Assembly (NCBI GenBank): GCA_002772745.1 | Contig: PFDV01000003.1 | Coordinates: forward strand, 124,001-188,000 | Direction of reading: 5' to 3' | Length of the DNA stretch: 64,000 nt | Origin: Candidatus Peregrinibacteria bacterium CG10_big_fil_rev_8_21_14_0_10_55_24 | Lineage (GTDB): Bacteria; Patescibacteriota; Gracilibacteria; Peribacterales; Peribacteraceae | Shown: positions 49,220 to 59,304 of the stretch, in pieces | Position numbering within the stretch: the stretch's first letter is position 1 | Layout: each line of letters opens with the position of its first letter | Made by a program: the position numbers and the translations under genes | The notes under the pieces: generated by a model | Told to the model about the DNA's origin: nothing | Database searches by the model: none | What the model saw: only the letters and a program-made list of their open reading frames with translations

Positions 49220-51139
49220 CTACACCTTCAACTCGTACTTCTCCGGATGGCAGGCGATATCCACGAGCAAATCGCCCATGCGCTCGGGTAGTTCCTCGAT
49301 GGGGACGTTGGGCAATGCATGCGGGAAAAACGTCTCAACGTGCCTTGTGCCGGGTCCGACACCGATGCCGACGAGCGCCTGTTCGCCGCGTTTGCGAATG
49401 GCGCGGACTACGGTGTGAACGTCCTGTATCGTGCTGTGCCGTCCCCACGGCATGCCATCGGAGAAGGCAAGCAGGTAGCTGCGGCGGGCCCGTTCTCTTG
49501 CGAGGCGCCTGGATGCCCGTAAGAGGCATGGGCCCAAATCGGTATTGCCCGGCCAGTTGTGTCCGCCGGGGTTGATGCCATGGGGCTCCAGGAGCATGCC
49601 CGCCATCCTGGCGCGCACGCTGTCGGTGAACTCCTCCACGAACGTCTTGAAGACAATGATGTCATCCTGGAAACCGAGGATCTCAAACGGCGCACGCAGG
49701 CGGTGGAGATCCTCCGCCGTCATGACCACCCCGCGGAATGTCTGTTGAATCTTCTCGTCACTGCGCATGGATCCCGAGAGATCCACCAGCAGGGTAAACG
49801 TGTCATCCCGTTCCATTCTTGTGCCCGGATGTGCGAATACACGGTGGTCCACAGACCGCGCTCCTGCGGCAATTGCCGCCGCGCGACGGAAGGCTGCGCG
49901 CATGTTCACGAGCGTCCCGGTGGTTTTGAGGTGCATTCCTCCCTCTGTAAGCCTGGGACGCAGGACGGGGAGCAAGCGGCCGTAGAGCCTGTCTGCCAGG
50001 TGGCGCACCTCATCGTATGCCTCTTGGTAGGGTGTTTTTTCCAGCGTGGGTGCCACATGTTCCTTTGTGAGTCTGTGGGCTTCCGGCGGGGAATACGGGG
50101 AGACGATATCCGATGGGGGACACACACTGCCTATGGTCACCGTGGGCACCAGATGTCCGCCCAGGGTGCTTTCCACAAATTTTTCCTCATCACAGCCTAA
50201 CGCCTCGCGTGCCTGTGCGAGGAGCTCCACGCGTTCCTCTGGCAGCAGATCATCGAGTGAAGGAGGGGCATCCTGAGGATTGGCATTCTCAGCAAGCATC
50301 TGCCGAGCACGGCGTTCGGTGTCCTCTTCGATCAATGCGCGTATTCTCGGCCACAGTTCGTTGTAGGAAATGCGATACCGTTCTTTCGCCGCTTCCACTG
50401 TCTCCGCCTCGGAGGCGTCGCGGCTCGGCACTGCGTTCGCCACGCGCAGAATGATAGGGTGCAGCTCTCTGTAGAGATCAATGACGGAGGGGTGATAACA
50501 CCGCTCAATGAGGTCGCGGCTAAAGTGTGGGGCGAACTTCGTAAGTTCGCACCACTGCAGAAAACGGGGGATTGCTTCCCTGCGGTGCTGAACAAATTCA
50601 TCGGGCTCCTCGGCAGCCTGGAGAACGACCTGTGCGGCGCGGTAACGCAGCCACTCACCCGCTCCCGGGTATTCCCGGTAAACAAACTGATCGGTAGCAC
50701 GCTCCTCTGCCGCCTTGAGCGTCGCAAGTACGCCTGTGTCCTGCAGAACACTCCTTGGGACGAACTGCGCCATGCGTTCGATGCGTACGTGGGAAGCCTC
50801 ATGCGCGCTGTGGCCCATGGCCGCGATGTCGTCCGCTAAATCCGTGGGCGGAACATGGACGAATTCCCGTACAAGCTCCCCCTCTTTTGTCCATGTGGAG
50901 TACCGGAACCATTCCTGGTCGGCGTCTTTCCCCTGCAGTGCAATATGCGCGGCAGCCTCGGGGTCAACCTCCGTGGTCACGGTGAGGTCTGGCTTGCCAC
51001 CGATCGTGCGGATGATAGTCGTCAGGCGGTCGAGGAGCCGACGCGCTCTCTCCTGCTCTTCTTGCGGGGAATGGCACGGGCTGACCACGGGCGCTTGTGT
51101 GGTGGTGGATGCCGGATCGTACTCGATGGGTTGATACAT
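49220..51139 (-). CDS. VWA-domain protein (CobT/BatA-like) with HEASH motif
   Basis: 639 residues. N-terminal helical region with GHSAHEASHVRIERMAQFVP (about 108-127), which looks like a zinc HExxH-type site of a relaxed form. The middle is acidic and helical. The C-terminal VWA domain begins at about 440 with the MIDAS motif TLLVDLSGSMRS, then GGHNWPGNTDLG and YLLAFSDGMPW. Paired with an AAA+ ATPase 49 nt upstream; such MoxR-VWA pairs work as chaperone-like metal-insertion or remodelling complexes. Confidence 0.8.
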   Translation of the reverse strand: MYQPIEYDPASTTTQAPVVSPCHSPQEEQERARRLLDRLTTIIRTIGGKPDLTVTTEVDPEAAAHIALQGKDADQEWFRYSTWTKEGELVREFVHVPPTDLADDIAAMGHSAHEASHVRIERMAQFVPRSVLQDTGVLATLKAAEERATDQFVYREYPGAGEWLRYRAAQVVLQAAEEPDEFVQHRREAIPRFLQWCELTKFAPHFSRDLIERCYHPSVIDLYRELHPIILRVANAVPSRDASEAETVEAAKERYRISYNELWPRIRALIEEDTERRARQMLAENANPQDAPPSLDDLLPEERVELLAQAREALGCDEEKFVESTLGGHLVPTVTIGSVCPPSDIVSPYSPPEAHRLTKEHVAPTLEKTPYQEAYDEVRHLADRLYGRLLPVLRPRLTEGGMHLKTTGTLVNMRAAFRRAAAIAAGARSVDHRVFAHPGTRMERDDTFTLLVDLSGSMRSDEKIQQTFRGVVMTAEDLHRLRAPFEILGFQDDIIVFKTFVEEFTDSVRARMAGMLLEPHGINPGGHNWPGNTDLGPCLLRASRRLARERARRSYLLAFSDGMPWGRHSTIQDVHTVVRAIRKRGEQALVGIGVGPGTRHVETFFPHALPNVPIEELPERMGDLLVDIACHPEKYELKV

Positions 51140-51188
51140 AGGTCTTGTGATCCCCGTCGTTGTGCGTGGCAGCTAGTTCCCTCTCCTA

Positions 51189-53069
51189 TCAGGATTCTTC
51201 GTAGACGGCATGCGGAGGAACATCGCCGATACACCGCAGGTACCACTCCGAAGGAGTGCCCTGGTATCCCGGACACACAAGCGAGCGCACCTTGCGATCG
51301 CCGATGTACTTCAGCATATCGGGAAATCCTTCCAGCGCATGTCCCGGATGCAGTTCATGAGGGGGTTCTCCGTGGATGTGTACGCGATACCCTGTACTGC
51401 GGCCGTCTTTCCAGATGCGTTCGTGGTCAGCAGTCGTGTCGATGAGCTCCGGAGGGATTTGAGCCGCGTGAGGAAACTCCATCGAAATCCACTTGCCGTC
51501 ACGCGTGCCGCTGGTCGGCCAGCTGTGCCAGCTCCATTGGTGCTCAGGTTTCGCCAGACCATTGGCTTGCAGGAAGCCCCACACCTCACTGAGGAAGATT
51601 TCCGGTTGCCTGCCGGGAAGCTCTTCGTAGCCCTCGGTGAAGTGCACGCCCCAATTCTCCCGCGTGAGCTCGAGTGCGTGGAGCATATCTTGAAGCTTCC
51701 TTCTATCGCCGGGATCTGCGCAACGGTCGAGATAATAGAGACGGAGGGCAAGTTGTATGCTTTCGATAGGATCATCTGCCGTGGAACGCACGCGATTCTG
51801 CCCGCGGTCGAATGTTCTGTGCCGTTCGAGAAATGCCATAGATGCCTCCAGACTCCGTTGCGTGAAGAGCAACCCCTCCTGCGTATCGAGGCCCGAACGG
51901 CCGATTTCTTTGCTGTGGGCAGCTCTGGCTGCAGACTCCTGAAATGCAGAGAGCCTGTTCAAGAACGAACGGACATTCCCGATCTGTGCGAGTACTGTAT
52001 GTTCTCTGGAGAGTGCTTCGGTTTGCGCGTACTCCCTGCGTGGCGGGTGGACACAATCGTGCGACGCATATCTGCAATCGCGGAAGGAGATGCCCGGTTG
52101 CCTTCCAAAGACCCGTCGGTCCAGGCGATCGAAGTAGTGCTGGGCATTCGGCTCTCCTACCACCAGGCGTCGGATCCAGCGGTCTTTGTACGGAAGACCG
52201 AAGGGCAGGCGCGCATCATCCATGGGGTTTCTGGTGGCGTACATGCGGAAGAGCGGATGGAGCGGCCGGACAGACCGATTGCTGATTTCCTCATCAGGAA
52301 CACAACGCCGAATCACCTCGTTCTCGTGCTCGGGTATGGTGAGGGATGGGGGAATCTCCAAGACGCTGTTGGTTGCACTCTGCAACACTTCCTGCGGTGC
52401 CAAATCTGCTTCGTCGAGCAAGAGCACCACCCCCTCTGTCATGCAGAATGGTACGGCACCGTCCTTCCAGCGCCAGTCTCCGGCTTGCGATTCCATACCG
52501 CAGAGCTCGGCCAGGCGTTGCATTTCCTGCAGGGAGAGTACCCTACCTTGCTGCATGGAGTGGATGAGCTGCGATGCTTCGTCAGGGAGCTTGCCTGGGG
52601 AGCCAGTCGTACTTTTTGCTTGTGCGAGGACGATTTCCAGGCGTTTGCGCAGGTCTTGATCATTGGGAACAAAGTGTCCGACGAAGTCCGTTGTGTCCGA
52701 TTTACTCCTGCAATTCAACCGGAAGAGAGGGCGGTTCAGTAACCGGTACAGCTCAAGCACCCCGGAGGTTTTCGTCGTTCCTGGGTAGCCATCAATGAGC
52801 AAGGGGTGGGCATGTTGCTCTGCGAGAGCTACGGCATAGAGCACTTCCAATGCCGAAGGATCGTAGGTGAAGTTGGGGTCGGCACGAGGAACAAGATGCC
52901 GCAAATTGGGTGGGCAATCGTACCGTGGCAGAGCGAGATCATGGAGGTAGAGCACCTTGCCGTCCGGTGATTGCTCCACGGCTGCGATGCCCTCAATGGC
53001 GTCGACCATCGGAACATCCTGATCGTCGTTGTTGATGCTCGAAGGTATATCGGGGCAATTTGGTGCCAT
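51189..53069 (-). CDS. MoxR/CobS-type AAA+ ATPase
   Basis: 626 residues. Walker A GYPGTTKTSG (about 93-102), CRSKSDTTDFVGHFVP (substrate loop), Walker B GVVLLLDEADLAP, sensor region MYATRNPMDDARLPF and arginine-finger-like segments. A 300-residue C-terminal extension, with PEIFLSEVWGFLQANG and EFPHAAQIPPELIDT, is unlike ordinary MoxR proteins (about 320 residues). Probably forms a complex with the VWA protein encoded downstream. Confidence 0.82.
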   Translation of the reverse strand: MAPNCPDIPSSINNDDQDVPMVDAIEGIAAVEQSPDGKVLYLHDLALPRYDCPPNLRHLVPRADPNFTYDPSALEVLYAVALAEQHAHPLLIDGYPGTTKTSGVLELYRLLNRPLFRLNCRSKSDTTDFVGHFVPNDQDLRKRLEIVLAQAKSTTGSPGKLPDEASQLIHSMQQGRVLSLQEMQRLAELCGMESQAGDWRWKDGAVPFCMTEGVVLLLDEADLAPQEVLQSATNSVLEIPPSLTIPEHENEVIRRCVPDEEISNRSVRPLHPLFRMYATRNPMDDARLPFGLPYKDRWIRRLVVGEPNAQHYFDRLDRRVFGRQPGISFRDCRYASHDCVHPPRREYAQTEALSREHTVLAQIGNVRSFLNRLSAFQESAARAAHSKEIGRSGLDTQEGLLFTQRSLEASMAFLERHRTFDRGQNRVRSTADDPIESIQLALRLYYLDRCADPGDRRKLQDMLHALELTRENWGVHFTEGYEELPGRQPEIFLSEVWGFLQANGLAKPEHQWSWHSWPTSGTRDGKWISMEFPHAAQIPPELIDTTADHERIWKDGRSTGYRVHIHGEPPHELHPGHALEGFPDMLKYIGDRKVRSLVCPGYQGTPSEWYLRCIGDVPPHAVYEES

Positions 53070-53164
53070 ACGTAGGGCGGAACGCTACTCTTTGGAACAC
53101 AACCCGCAAGAAAAATTGGAGGGAGTTTTTCCATAGCCACCAATCAGTGTGCGGTGCTGTAGGT
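53070..53164. other. gap upstream of the AAA+ gene
   Basis: No gene; AAA+ promoter not resolved. Confidence 0.3.
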
Positions 53165-53290
53165 GTTGGTGGCAATGGATTCAACATGCGCGGAGTTCTC
53201 CCCCAGGGGTTGCCAGGCGCACGGTATACTGCGGTTTCTGTATAAAAGGGATAGTGTTCGTCTGTCGTTTTCCTCTGCCAACCGCACAAC
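53165..53290 (-). pseudogene. remnant of a GNAT gene
   Basis: 53168-53197 repeats GGTGGCAATGGATTCAACAT and the following bases of the intact GNAT gene (47467-47496). 53205-53285 repeats its 5' end and upstream region (GGGGTTGCCAG, ATAAAAGGGATAGTGTTCGTC), with the part between deleted and the start codon changed to ATA. No reading frame survives. Confidence 0.65.
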
Positions 53291-53445
53291 TCTATGACAG
53301 GTGCTGGTAGCAGTGCTCTCCTGATGCACCGGGAAACGGAAAGAAAACTTTACTAAACGTCTACCAAATCTTACATGCCTCCGAAGCATCTGTTTCTCCA
53401 CAATCTCTCGGAGAAGTATTGACCCCCCATGGGTGAGCGAGAACA

Positions 53446-53835
53446 ATGCCTGACCAAACTTCCCCCTCTGCTCGTATGGAAACCGCATCTCCTTTACCTA
53501 CGCCTGCTGCCGACCTTCCCGAGTCGCGCACCTTACGGGTGTTTTCGGAAGAGACGCATGCAACAGAGGAGTCGTTGCTCAACCCGGCGCTCGTTCATAT
53601 CCCCGTCCTCGTTGCCGGTGCTGTGCGGCGCTATGTCGCGCGTGTCGGTATCCCAGAGGAACAACGGCTCACAACCGGGGAAGAAGAACAGGTTATCAAA
53701 GCTGCTCAACAGAGGATCTGGCATCACTCTCACAGTGAGGGACTCATGCTGACCATGCGGGAAATCGAAAAGACTGTCCAACGAATTGTCTTGGGCACAG
53801 AGGTTCTCCACCTGGAGGCTAGAGCTGCGGGGTGA
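53446..53835 (+). CDS. hypothetical protein (129 aa)
   Basis: 129 residues from the ATG at 53446. N-terminal Pro/Ser/Thr-rich part; then helical: EESLLNPALVHIPVLVAGAV, GEEEQVIKAAQQRIWHHSHS and LTMREIEKTVQRIVLGTEVL. Polar, no signal peptide. Its 3' end overlaps gatA by 17 nt in the opposite direction. Family not recognised. Confidence 0.55.
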   Translation: MPDQTSPSARMETASPLPTPAADLPESRTLRVFSEETHATEESLLNPALVHIPVLVAGAVRRYVARVGIPEEQRLTTGEEEQVIKAAQQRIWHHSHSEGLMLTMREIEKTVQRIVLGTEVLHLEARAAG

Positions 53836-55270
53836 GCGTGTGCCACTCGGTTGCCTGCTCATAGGCGTGGCCGGCGCGCAGCACTGTCTCTTCCCCCCAC
53901 TGGTTCCCCATGATCTGCAGGCCGATGGGGAGGTTCTCCTTGCTCATGCCGCAGGGGATGGAAAGCGCGGTGATACCAGCAAGGGGTTGGCTGATCGTAA
54001 ACACATCTTCCAGGTACATGGCCACGGGGTCATCGGTATGGGCTCCCACCAGGAAGGCCGGTGTGGGGGAAACGGGGGCGAGGATCACGTCAACCTCCTT
54101 AAACGCCTCTTCAAAATCCCGCCGGATGAGCGTACGTACCTTCTGCGCGTGGCGGTAGTAGGCGTCATAGTACCCGGCAGAGAGCGCGTACGTGCCGATC
54201 ATGATGCGGCGCTTCACCTCGTCGCCGAAACCTGCTGATCGAACGGCGTGGTAATAGTCGACGAGATCAGCGGCCTTCTCGCTGTGGCCGAAGCGAATGC
54301 CGTCGTAGCGCGCCATATTGGAGCTCACTTCACTCGGGACGATGATGTAATATGCGGCGACCGCGTACTTTGTGTGGGGGAGTGTTATCTCGCGCGTCAC
54401 CGCGCCGAGCTTCTCGAACACGGCGATCGCGCTACGCACGTGTTCTTCCACCTGTGGGTCGATCCCCTCAATGAAGTACTCCTTGGGAACGCCGATCCTA
54501 AGACCCTTCACGTCCTTCGTGAGCGCTTTGCGGTAATCGGGGACCGGTAGAGATCCTGTTGTGACATCCTTGGGGTCCTTACCTGCGATGGTGCCAAGGA
54601 TCATGGCTACGTCCTCCACAGTCTTCCCAAGCGGCCCGATGGTATCCAGTGAGCTTGCCATACTCATCACGCCGTAGCGGCTGGTACGTCCGTAGGTCAC
54701 GCGCAATCCCGTACATCCGCAGAACCCTGCGGGCTGGCGGATGGAGCCTCCGGTGTCGGTTCCCAGAGCAAACAAGCACGCATCGGCAGCCACGGCGGCT
54801 GCACTCCCCCCCGATGATCCTCCTGCTACACGCGTGGTATCCCATGGGCAGCGCGTGACACCGTAGCACGAGGATTCGGTACTTGCGCCCATTGTGAACT
54901 CGTCGGTGTTGGTCTTGCCCAGGCTCACGGCGCCCACCGCTTTCAGGCGCTCTGTTGTCGTTGAGTCGAAGGGGGGCACGTAGTCCTTGTTGCGCAGGAT
55001 ATTCGAGCAGGCAGTAGTGGGGATGCCTTCCTCGCAGTAGACGTCCTTTGTGAGGTACGGGATGCCCGTAAGGGGGTGGGGAAACTCCCCATTCGAATCA
55101 ATGTTTTTTGCTTCCTCTAGGGCTCTTTCAAAATTCCTGTGCACGACGGAGTTGAGCGCAGTATCCACGGATTCAATCCGTTCAATGCAGGCGCGCGTGA
55201 GTTCCTCGCAGGAGATTTCCTTCTTGGAGAGCTTCGTATGGGCCTGTGCGATGGTAAGGGAGGAGAGCAA
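53819..55270 (-). CDS. gatA: glutamyl-tRNA(Gln)/aspartyl-tRNA(Asn) amidotransferase subunit A
   Basis: Generates ammonia from glutamine and helps convert Glu-tRNA(Gln) to Gln-tRNA(Gln). 483 residues; amidase signature with Lys-Ser-Ser triad: PYLTKDVYC (Lys), GGSSGGSAAAVAADAC and GTDTGGSIRQPAGFCG. No ATG is available at the right place; TTG at 55270 (MLSSLTIAQAHTKLSKKEI) fits family length. Separated from gatC by 40 nt of GCAGAATGCAGAAT repeats. gatB is not in the window. Confidence 0.94.
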   Translation of the reverse strand: MLSSLTIAQAHTKLSKKEISCEELTRACIERIESVDTALNSVVHRNFERALEEAKNIDSNGEFPHPLTGIPYLTKDVYCEEGIPTTACSNILRNKDYVPPFDSTTTERLKAVGAVSLGKTNTDEFTMGASTESSCYGVTRCPWDTTRVAGGSSGGSAAAVAADACLFALGTDTGGSIRQPAGFCGCTGLRVTYGRTSRYGVMSMASSLDTIGPLGKTVEDVAMILGTIAGKDPKDVTTGSLPVPDYRKALTKDVKGLRIGVPKEYFIEGIDPQVEEHVRSAIAVFEKLGAVTREITLPHTKYAVAAYYIIVPSEVSSNMARYDGIRFGHSEKAADLVDYYHAVRSAGFGDEVKRRIMIGTYALSAGYYDAYYRHAQKVRTLIRRDFEEAFKEVDVILAPVSPTPAFLVGAHTDDPVAMYLEDVFTISQPLAGITALSIPCGMSKENLPIGLQIMGNQWGEETVLRAGHAYEQATEWHTLTPQL

Positions 55271-55310
55271 GGGAATGCAGAATGCAGAATTATGAATGCA
55301 GAATGGAGAA
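55271..55310. repeat. short degenerate repeats between gatC and gatA
   Basis: GCAGAATGCAGAATTATGAATGCAGAATGGAGAATT-type units, related to those at 6448 and 8833. They lie inside an operon, where they would put the gatA start in a structured region. Confidence 0.5.
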
Positions 55311-55604
55311 TTAGCCGTGGGCAGAGGGCGTTTCAATCTGATTATCAACAATGGGGAGGGGACTTGTGGAGAGCAGAGCCGCACGCTCTGCACTGCTCGG
55401 TTCCACCGCGTCCTCGCGCAGCACGTTACAGGCGCCAGTCACCTGCGCCGTGGGCTCCACAGCGGAGGTATCCACCTCCTTGAGGACATCCACGTAATCG
55501 AGGATGGAGGTGAGCTCCTTCGCAAACTTCGTGACCTGTGCATCGGAGAGCGTCAGGCGCGCAAGCTTGGCGATATGCCGGACATCAGTGGGGCTCAGGG
55601 CCAT
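55311..55604 (-). CDS. gatC: amidotransferase subunit C
   Basis: 97 residues from the ATG at 55604 (MALSPTDVRHIAKLARLTLS). The small stabilising subunit of GatCAB: SILDYVDVLKEVDTSAVEPTAQ and NVLREDAV are typical. An upstream in-frame extension to 55733 passes through the cruciform repeat and is rejected. Confidence 0.92.
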   Translation of the reverse strand: MALSPTDVRHIAKLARLTLSDAQVTKFAKELTSILDYVDVLKEVDTSAVEPTAQVTGACNVLREDAVEPSSAERAALLSTSPLPIVDNQIETPSAHG

Positions 55605-55694
55605 GTTCGCTGCGAGGATAGGGGAAACCCGATACGCGTGCCACTGCGTAGGAGCCAGAAACCAGAAGTCAGTGGTCAGAAGGAACAAGGCGCA

Positions 55695-55737
55695 ATGAGT
55701 GGCAGGAAGACGTGCCACGTCTTTTCTGCCCACTCAT
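55695..55737. repeat. 22-bp inverted repeat between gatC and rnpA
   Basis: ATGAGTGGCAG-GAAGACGTG and CACGTCTTTTCTGCC-ACTCAT are nearly perfect complements. It lies in a divergent gap, so it could be an operator or cruciform rather than a terminator. Confidence 0.6.
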
Positions 55738-55810
55738 CGCCGTCTCCTAATTCCACATTCCTCGTCGCAATCCCATTGACCGCGCGCTTACGATTCCCGA
55801 GGCTATCCGT

Positions 55811-56185
55811 ATGAAGCTCTCTCGTCTTCGTGGGCGCAAGATCTGTGACCGCGTGCAGCACAAGGGTGCCGTGTGGAAGGGCGCCACGTTCGTGATTCGC
55901 TGGCTCCCCGGGCCGCCGCATCATCCTGCCGCCGATCCGCAGGAGCGTGCGGTGTATGCGGGCACGTTGGCTTCCTCTAAGCTCCACAAATCCGCAGTGA
56001 AGAGGAACCGCATGCGCAGGCGCTGTCGCGAAGCGCTGCGTACCGAACTTCGACTCCTTCAGGATATTTCCACGATGCAGTTGTTGCTCTTCCCCAGATC
56101 GCGTAGTCTCACCTGCGACTTCGCGGATATCCAAGCCGATGTCCGCCGTTTCCTTTCCGTTGTCTCTCATGGCTCCAAAAAGTAA
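55811..56185 (+). CDS. rnpA: ribonuclease P protein component
   Basis: Binds RnpB RNA and aids pre-tRNA 5' processing. 124 residues; the family motif appears as SSKLHKSAVKRNRMRRRCREALR (about 57-79). The usual neighbour rpmH (L34) is not seen upstream. Overlaps yidC by 17 nt. Confidence 0.92.
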   Translation: MKLSRLRGRKICDRVQHKGAVWKGATFVIRWLPGPPHHPAADPQERAVYAGTLASSKLHKSAVKRNRMRRRCREALRTELRLLQDISTMQLLLFPRSRSLTCDFADIQADVRRFLSVVSHGSKK

Positions 56186-57413
56186 AGCGCGCGACCTCCT
56201 GGAATTCCTGGTGCTCTTTGCGTTGCTCTACTTCCTTACGCAGTTCGCGCTCCAACGCTTCTTCCCAGAGCAGTTTGGAGGGAAGAACGGCACGGAACGC
56301 TCCGGTATCGTGCTCACAATGCAGGATGCAACGGTGAAGGGCGGGCATCATCCCGTGGCGTATTTGGCTAATTACACTCAAGAGCCCCTCGTGCTCCCCG
56401 ATCGCTGCCCGCAGCCGCCGCTCGATGTGGCGTACCGAGGCGATGGAGAGGAGAACTTTGCCGTGCTCACAGCCACCGGAACGGTGCTCCCCTGCACGGC
56501 ACTTTCATCGGTGGAACCGGGTGACCGCGCCACGGTGGATCTCTCGCCGTGGAAGTACGCGCTCTTCGACGCAGTGGGCGAATATCGGCTCTCCCTGCCT
56601 GAAGGAGTTTCGAGCAGCGGAGCTGTGGTGACGACATTCACGATGCACCAGGCGGGTTCTGCCACCGTTGCATTTCGTGCGTTTGTCACGAAGCCGCTCC
56701 TCAATCTCCTCATCTTTGTGGCTTCGTGGATGCCGGGGTACAACCTGGGACTGGCAATTATTCTCCTCACGTTCATCGTGAAGATCGTGCTCTTCGTGCC
56801 CACGCAGCACGGGCTCCACGGCCAGCGCAAGCTGCAGGCCGTGCAACCAAAACTGGATGCGATCAAGAAGAAGTACACGGGCAATCCCCAGAAAATTCAG
56901 GAAGAAACTCTCAAGATCTGGAAAGAGTACAAGATCAATCCCTTCCAATCGTGTCTGCCCATCCTCATTCAGTTCCCCATCCTCATCGGGCTCTTCTACG
57001 TGATCCGCGACGGTTCGGTGCTCGCGCTCTCGCGGCATCTGATCTACCCCTTCTACGACAATCTCTCGTGGTCCTTTGGCACGCAGTTTTTGGGGCTTGA
57101 TCTTCTCTCCCCCAACAAGATCGTGCTTCCGCCGCTGCTCGTCATCCTCCAGTTCCTGCAGATGAAGCTTTCCTTTGCAATCGCAAAACGTAAGAAGGCG
57201 CGCAAGAAGGAGGAGACTCCTGAGGCTGCAGAGGAGAAGACCCCGCAGGCAAGCGCGCAACAGATGCAGCAGAAGATGATGCTCTACGGATTGCCGATCA
57301 TGATCGGCTTTTTCGCGCTGCAGTTCCCCGCAGCCGTCAGCCTCTACTGGGGGGTTTCCACGCTCTTTGCCATTGGGCAGCAGGTGGTGGTGAACCGCAA
57401 GGAGCTCGTGTGA
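56169..57413 (+). CDS. yidC: YidC/Oxa1 membrane protein insertase
   Basis: Inserts membrane proteins. 414 residues from the ATG at 56169. TM1 at about 10-28, a 150-residue extracytoplasmic beta region, then the core: TKPLLNLLIFVASWMPGYNL, LVPTQ-like segment LFVPTQHGLHGQRKLQAVQP, NPFQSCLPILIQFPILIGLF (the conserved P-x-x-x-Q segment) and LYGLPIMIGFFALQFPAAVS. Basic tail. Coupled to rnpA. Confidence 0.95.
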   Translation: MAPKSKARDLLEFLVLFALLYFLTQFALQRFFPEQFGGKNGTERSGIVLTMQDATVKGGHHPVAYLANYTQEPLVLPDRCPQPPLDVAYRGDGEENFAVLTATGTVLPCTALSSVEPGDRATVDLSPWKYALFDAVGEYRLSLPEGVSSSGAVVTTFTMHQAGSATVAFRAFVTKPLLNLLIFVASWMPGYNLGLAIILLTFIVKIVLFVPTQHGLHGQRKLQAVQPKLDAIKKKYTGNPQKIQEETLKIWKEYKINPFQSCLPILIQFPILIGLFYVIRDGSVLALSRHLIYPFYDNLSWSFGTQFLGLDLLSPNKIVLPPLLVILQFLQMKLSFAIAKRKKARKKEETPEAAEEKTPQASAQQMQQKMMLYGLPIMIGFFALQFPAAVSLYWGVSTLFAIGQQVVVNRKELV

Positions 57414-57516
57414 GCAGGAATCAGGAGTTAGAGGTCAGGGGTCGGGACAGGGAGGCAGAAGCACCGTGCCATGGCAAGCGGCTTGATCAGTCGCACCCCT
57501 TCGCGGATGCGGCTTA

Positions 57517-57541
57517 CGTGTATATACAATGTATATACACG
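57517..57541. repeat. perfect 25-bp palindrome
   Basis: CGTGTATATACA, a central A, then TGTATATACACG: arms of 12 bp with no mismatch, flanked by GGCT/AGCC-type partial extensions. It lies between yidC and a convergent gene. Confidence 0.8.
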
Positions 57542-57557
57542 GGGACGGGGAGCCGCT

Positions 57558-57896
57558 CTACTCCTGAGTTTCTGTTGCCTGAGCTTCCTCGGGAGGAGCG
57601 TCGGCTATTCCTTGGAAGTGGATCGCTCCTACATCCTCTCCCTCGCCGTTCTCACCTGCACCTTGTACGCGTTCAAGGCCTTGCACGCGCCCAAGGAGTG
57701 CACGAGCAGCCTCCTCCTGCGCGGGATTGGAGAACACTACCTGAATGCGGCCGTTCATGTCGTTGGCAATGATGTCGACTCTCGCTCCGGTAATGCCGTC
57801 GCAGGAAAGGGCTTGTTCCACAAGCTCACGCATTTGCTCACGCTGGGGCTCGCCGCCGCCGTGCTTCGCATCGATATCTGCAAAGAGAGTGGTCAT
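57558..57896 (-). CDS. hypothetical protein (112 aa)
   Basis: 112 residues from the ATG at 57896. Begins MTTLFADIDAKHGGGEPQRE, then a helix (QMRELVEQALSCDGITGARV), a short strand (DIIANDMNGRIQVVFSNP), a second helix and an acidic Gln/Glu-rich tail. Beta-alpha pattern suggests a small globular protein. Family not recognised. Confidence 0.55.
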   Translation of the reverse strand: MTTLFADIDAKHGGGEPQREQMRELVEQALSCDGITGARVDIIANDMNGRIQVVFSNPAQEEAARALLGRVQGLERVQGAGENGEGEDVGAIHFQGIADAPPEEAQATETQE

Positions 57897-57917
57897 GGAT
57901 GAGGGGGGAAAAAGAAA

Positions 57918-57949
57918 GTGTCATGGTTCGACTGCGCTCACCATGACAC
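57918..57949 (-). terminator. terminator of the aldolase gene
   Basis: GTGTCATGGT and ACCATGACAC form a 10-bp stem; on the minus strand it is followed by TTTCTTTTT. The same stem recurs at 62323-62374. Confidence 0.75.
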
Positions 57950-57952
57950 GCA

Positions 57953-59041
<1,089 letters not shown>

Positions 59042-59304
59042 GGAGAGAGGGGGTGAGTGACGCCGTCACAGTAGCATGGGCGCACGTCTCCATCCAGGTT
59101 GGAAAAATTTTGGCAGAATAGCGGTTTGCTTGCGTATTTTTTTACATTCATCGCGATGGAAAACCACCGCCTCTGTAGAAAAAAACAGGCGACAGGGATT
59201 GCGGTTTTCCGCCATATGCATAGACTTGGCGAACTTTCGGTTAGCTACACACATGGTGTGTGTGGCGACGGTCCGAAAGCAGACCACAGATTAAGGAGGT
59301 TCCC

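Noticed and set aside
51210-52742. 510-codon plus-strand frame opposite the AAA+ gene
   Set aside because: Shadow of a gene with clear Walker A and B motifs.
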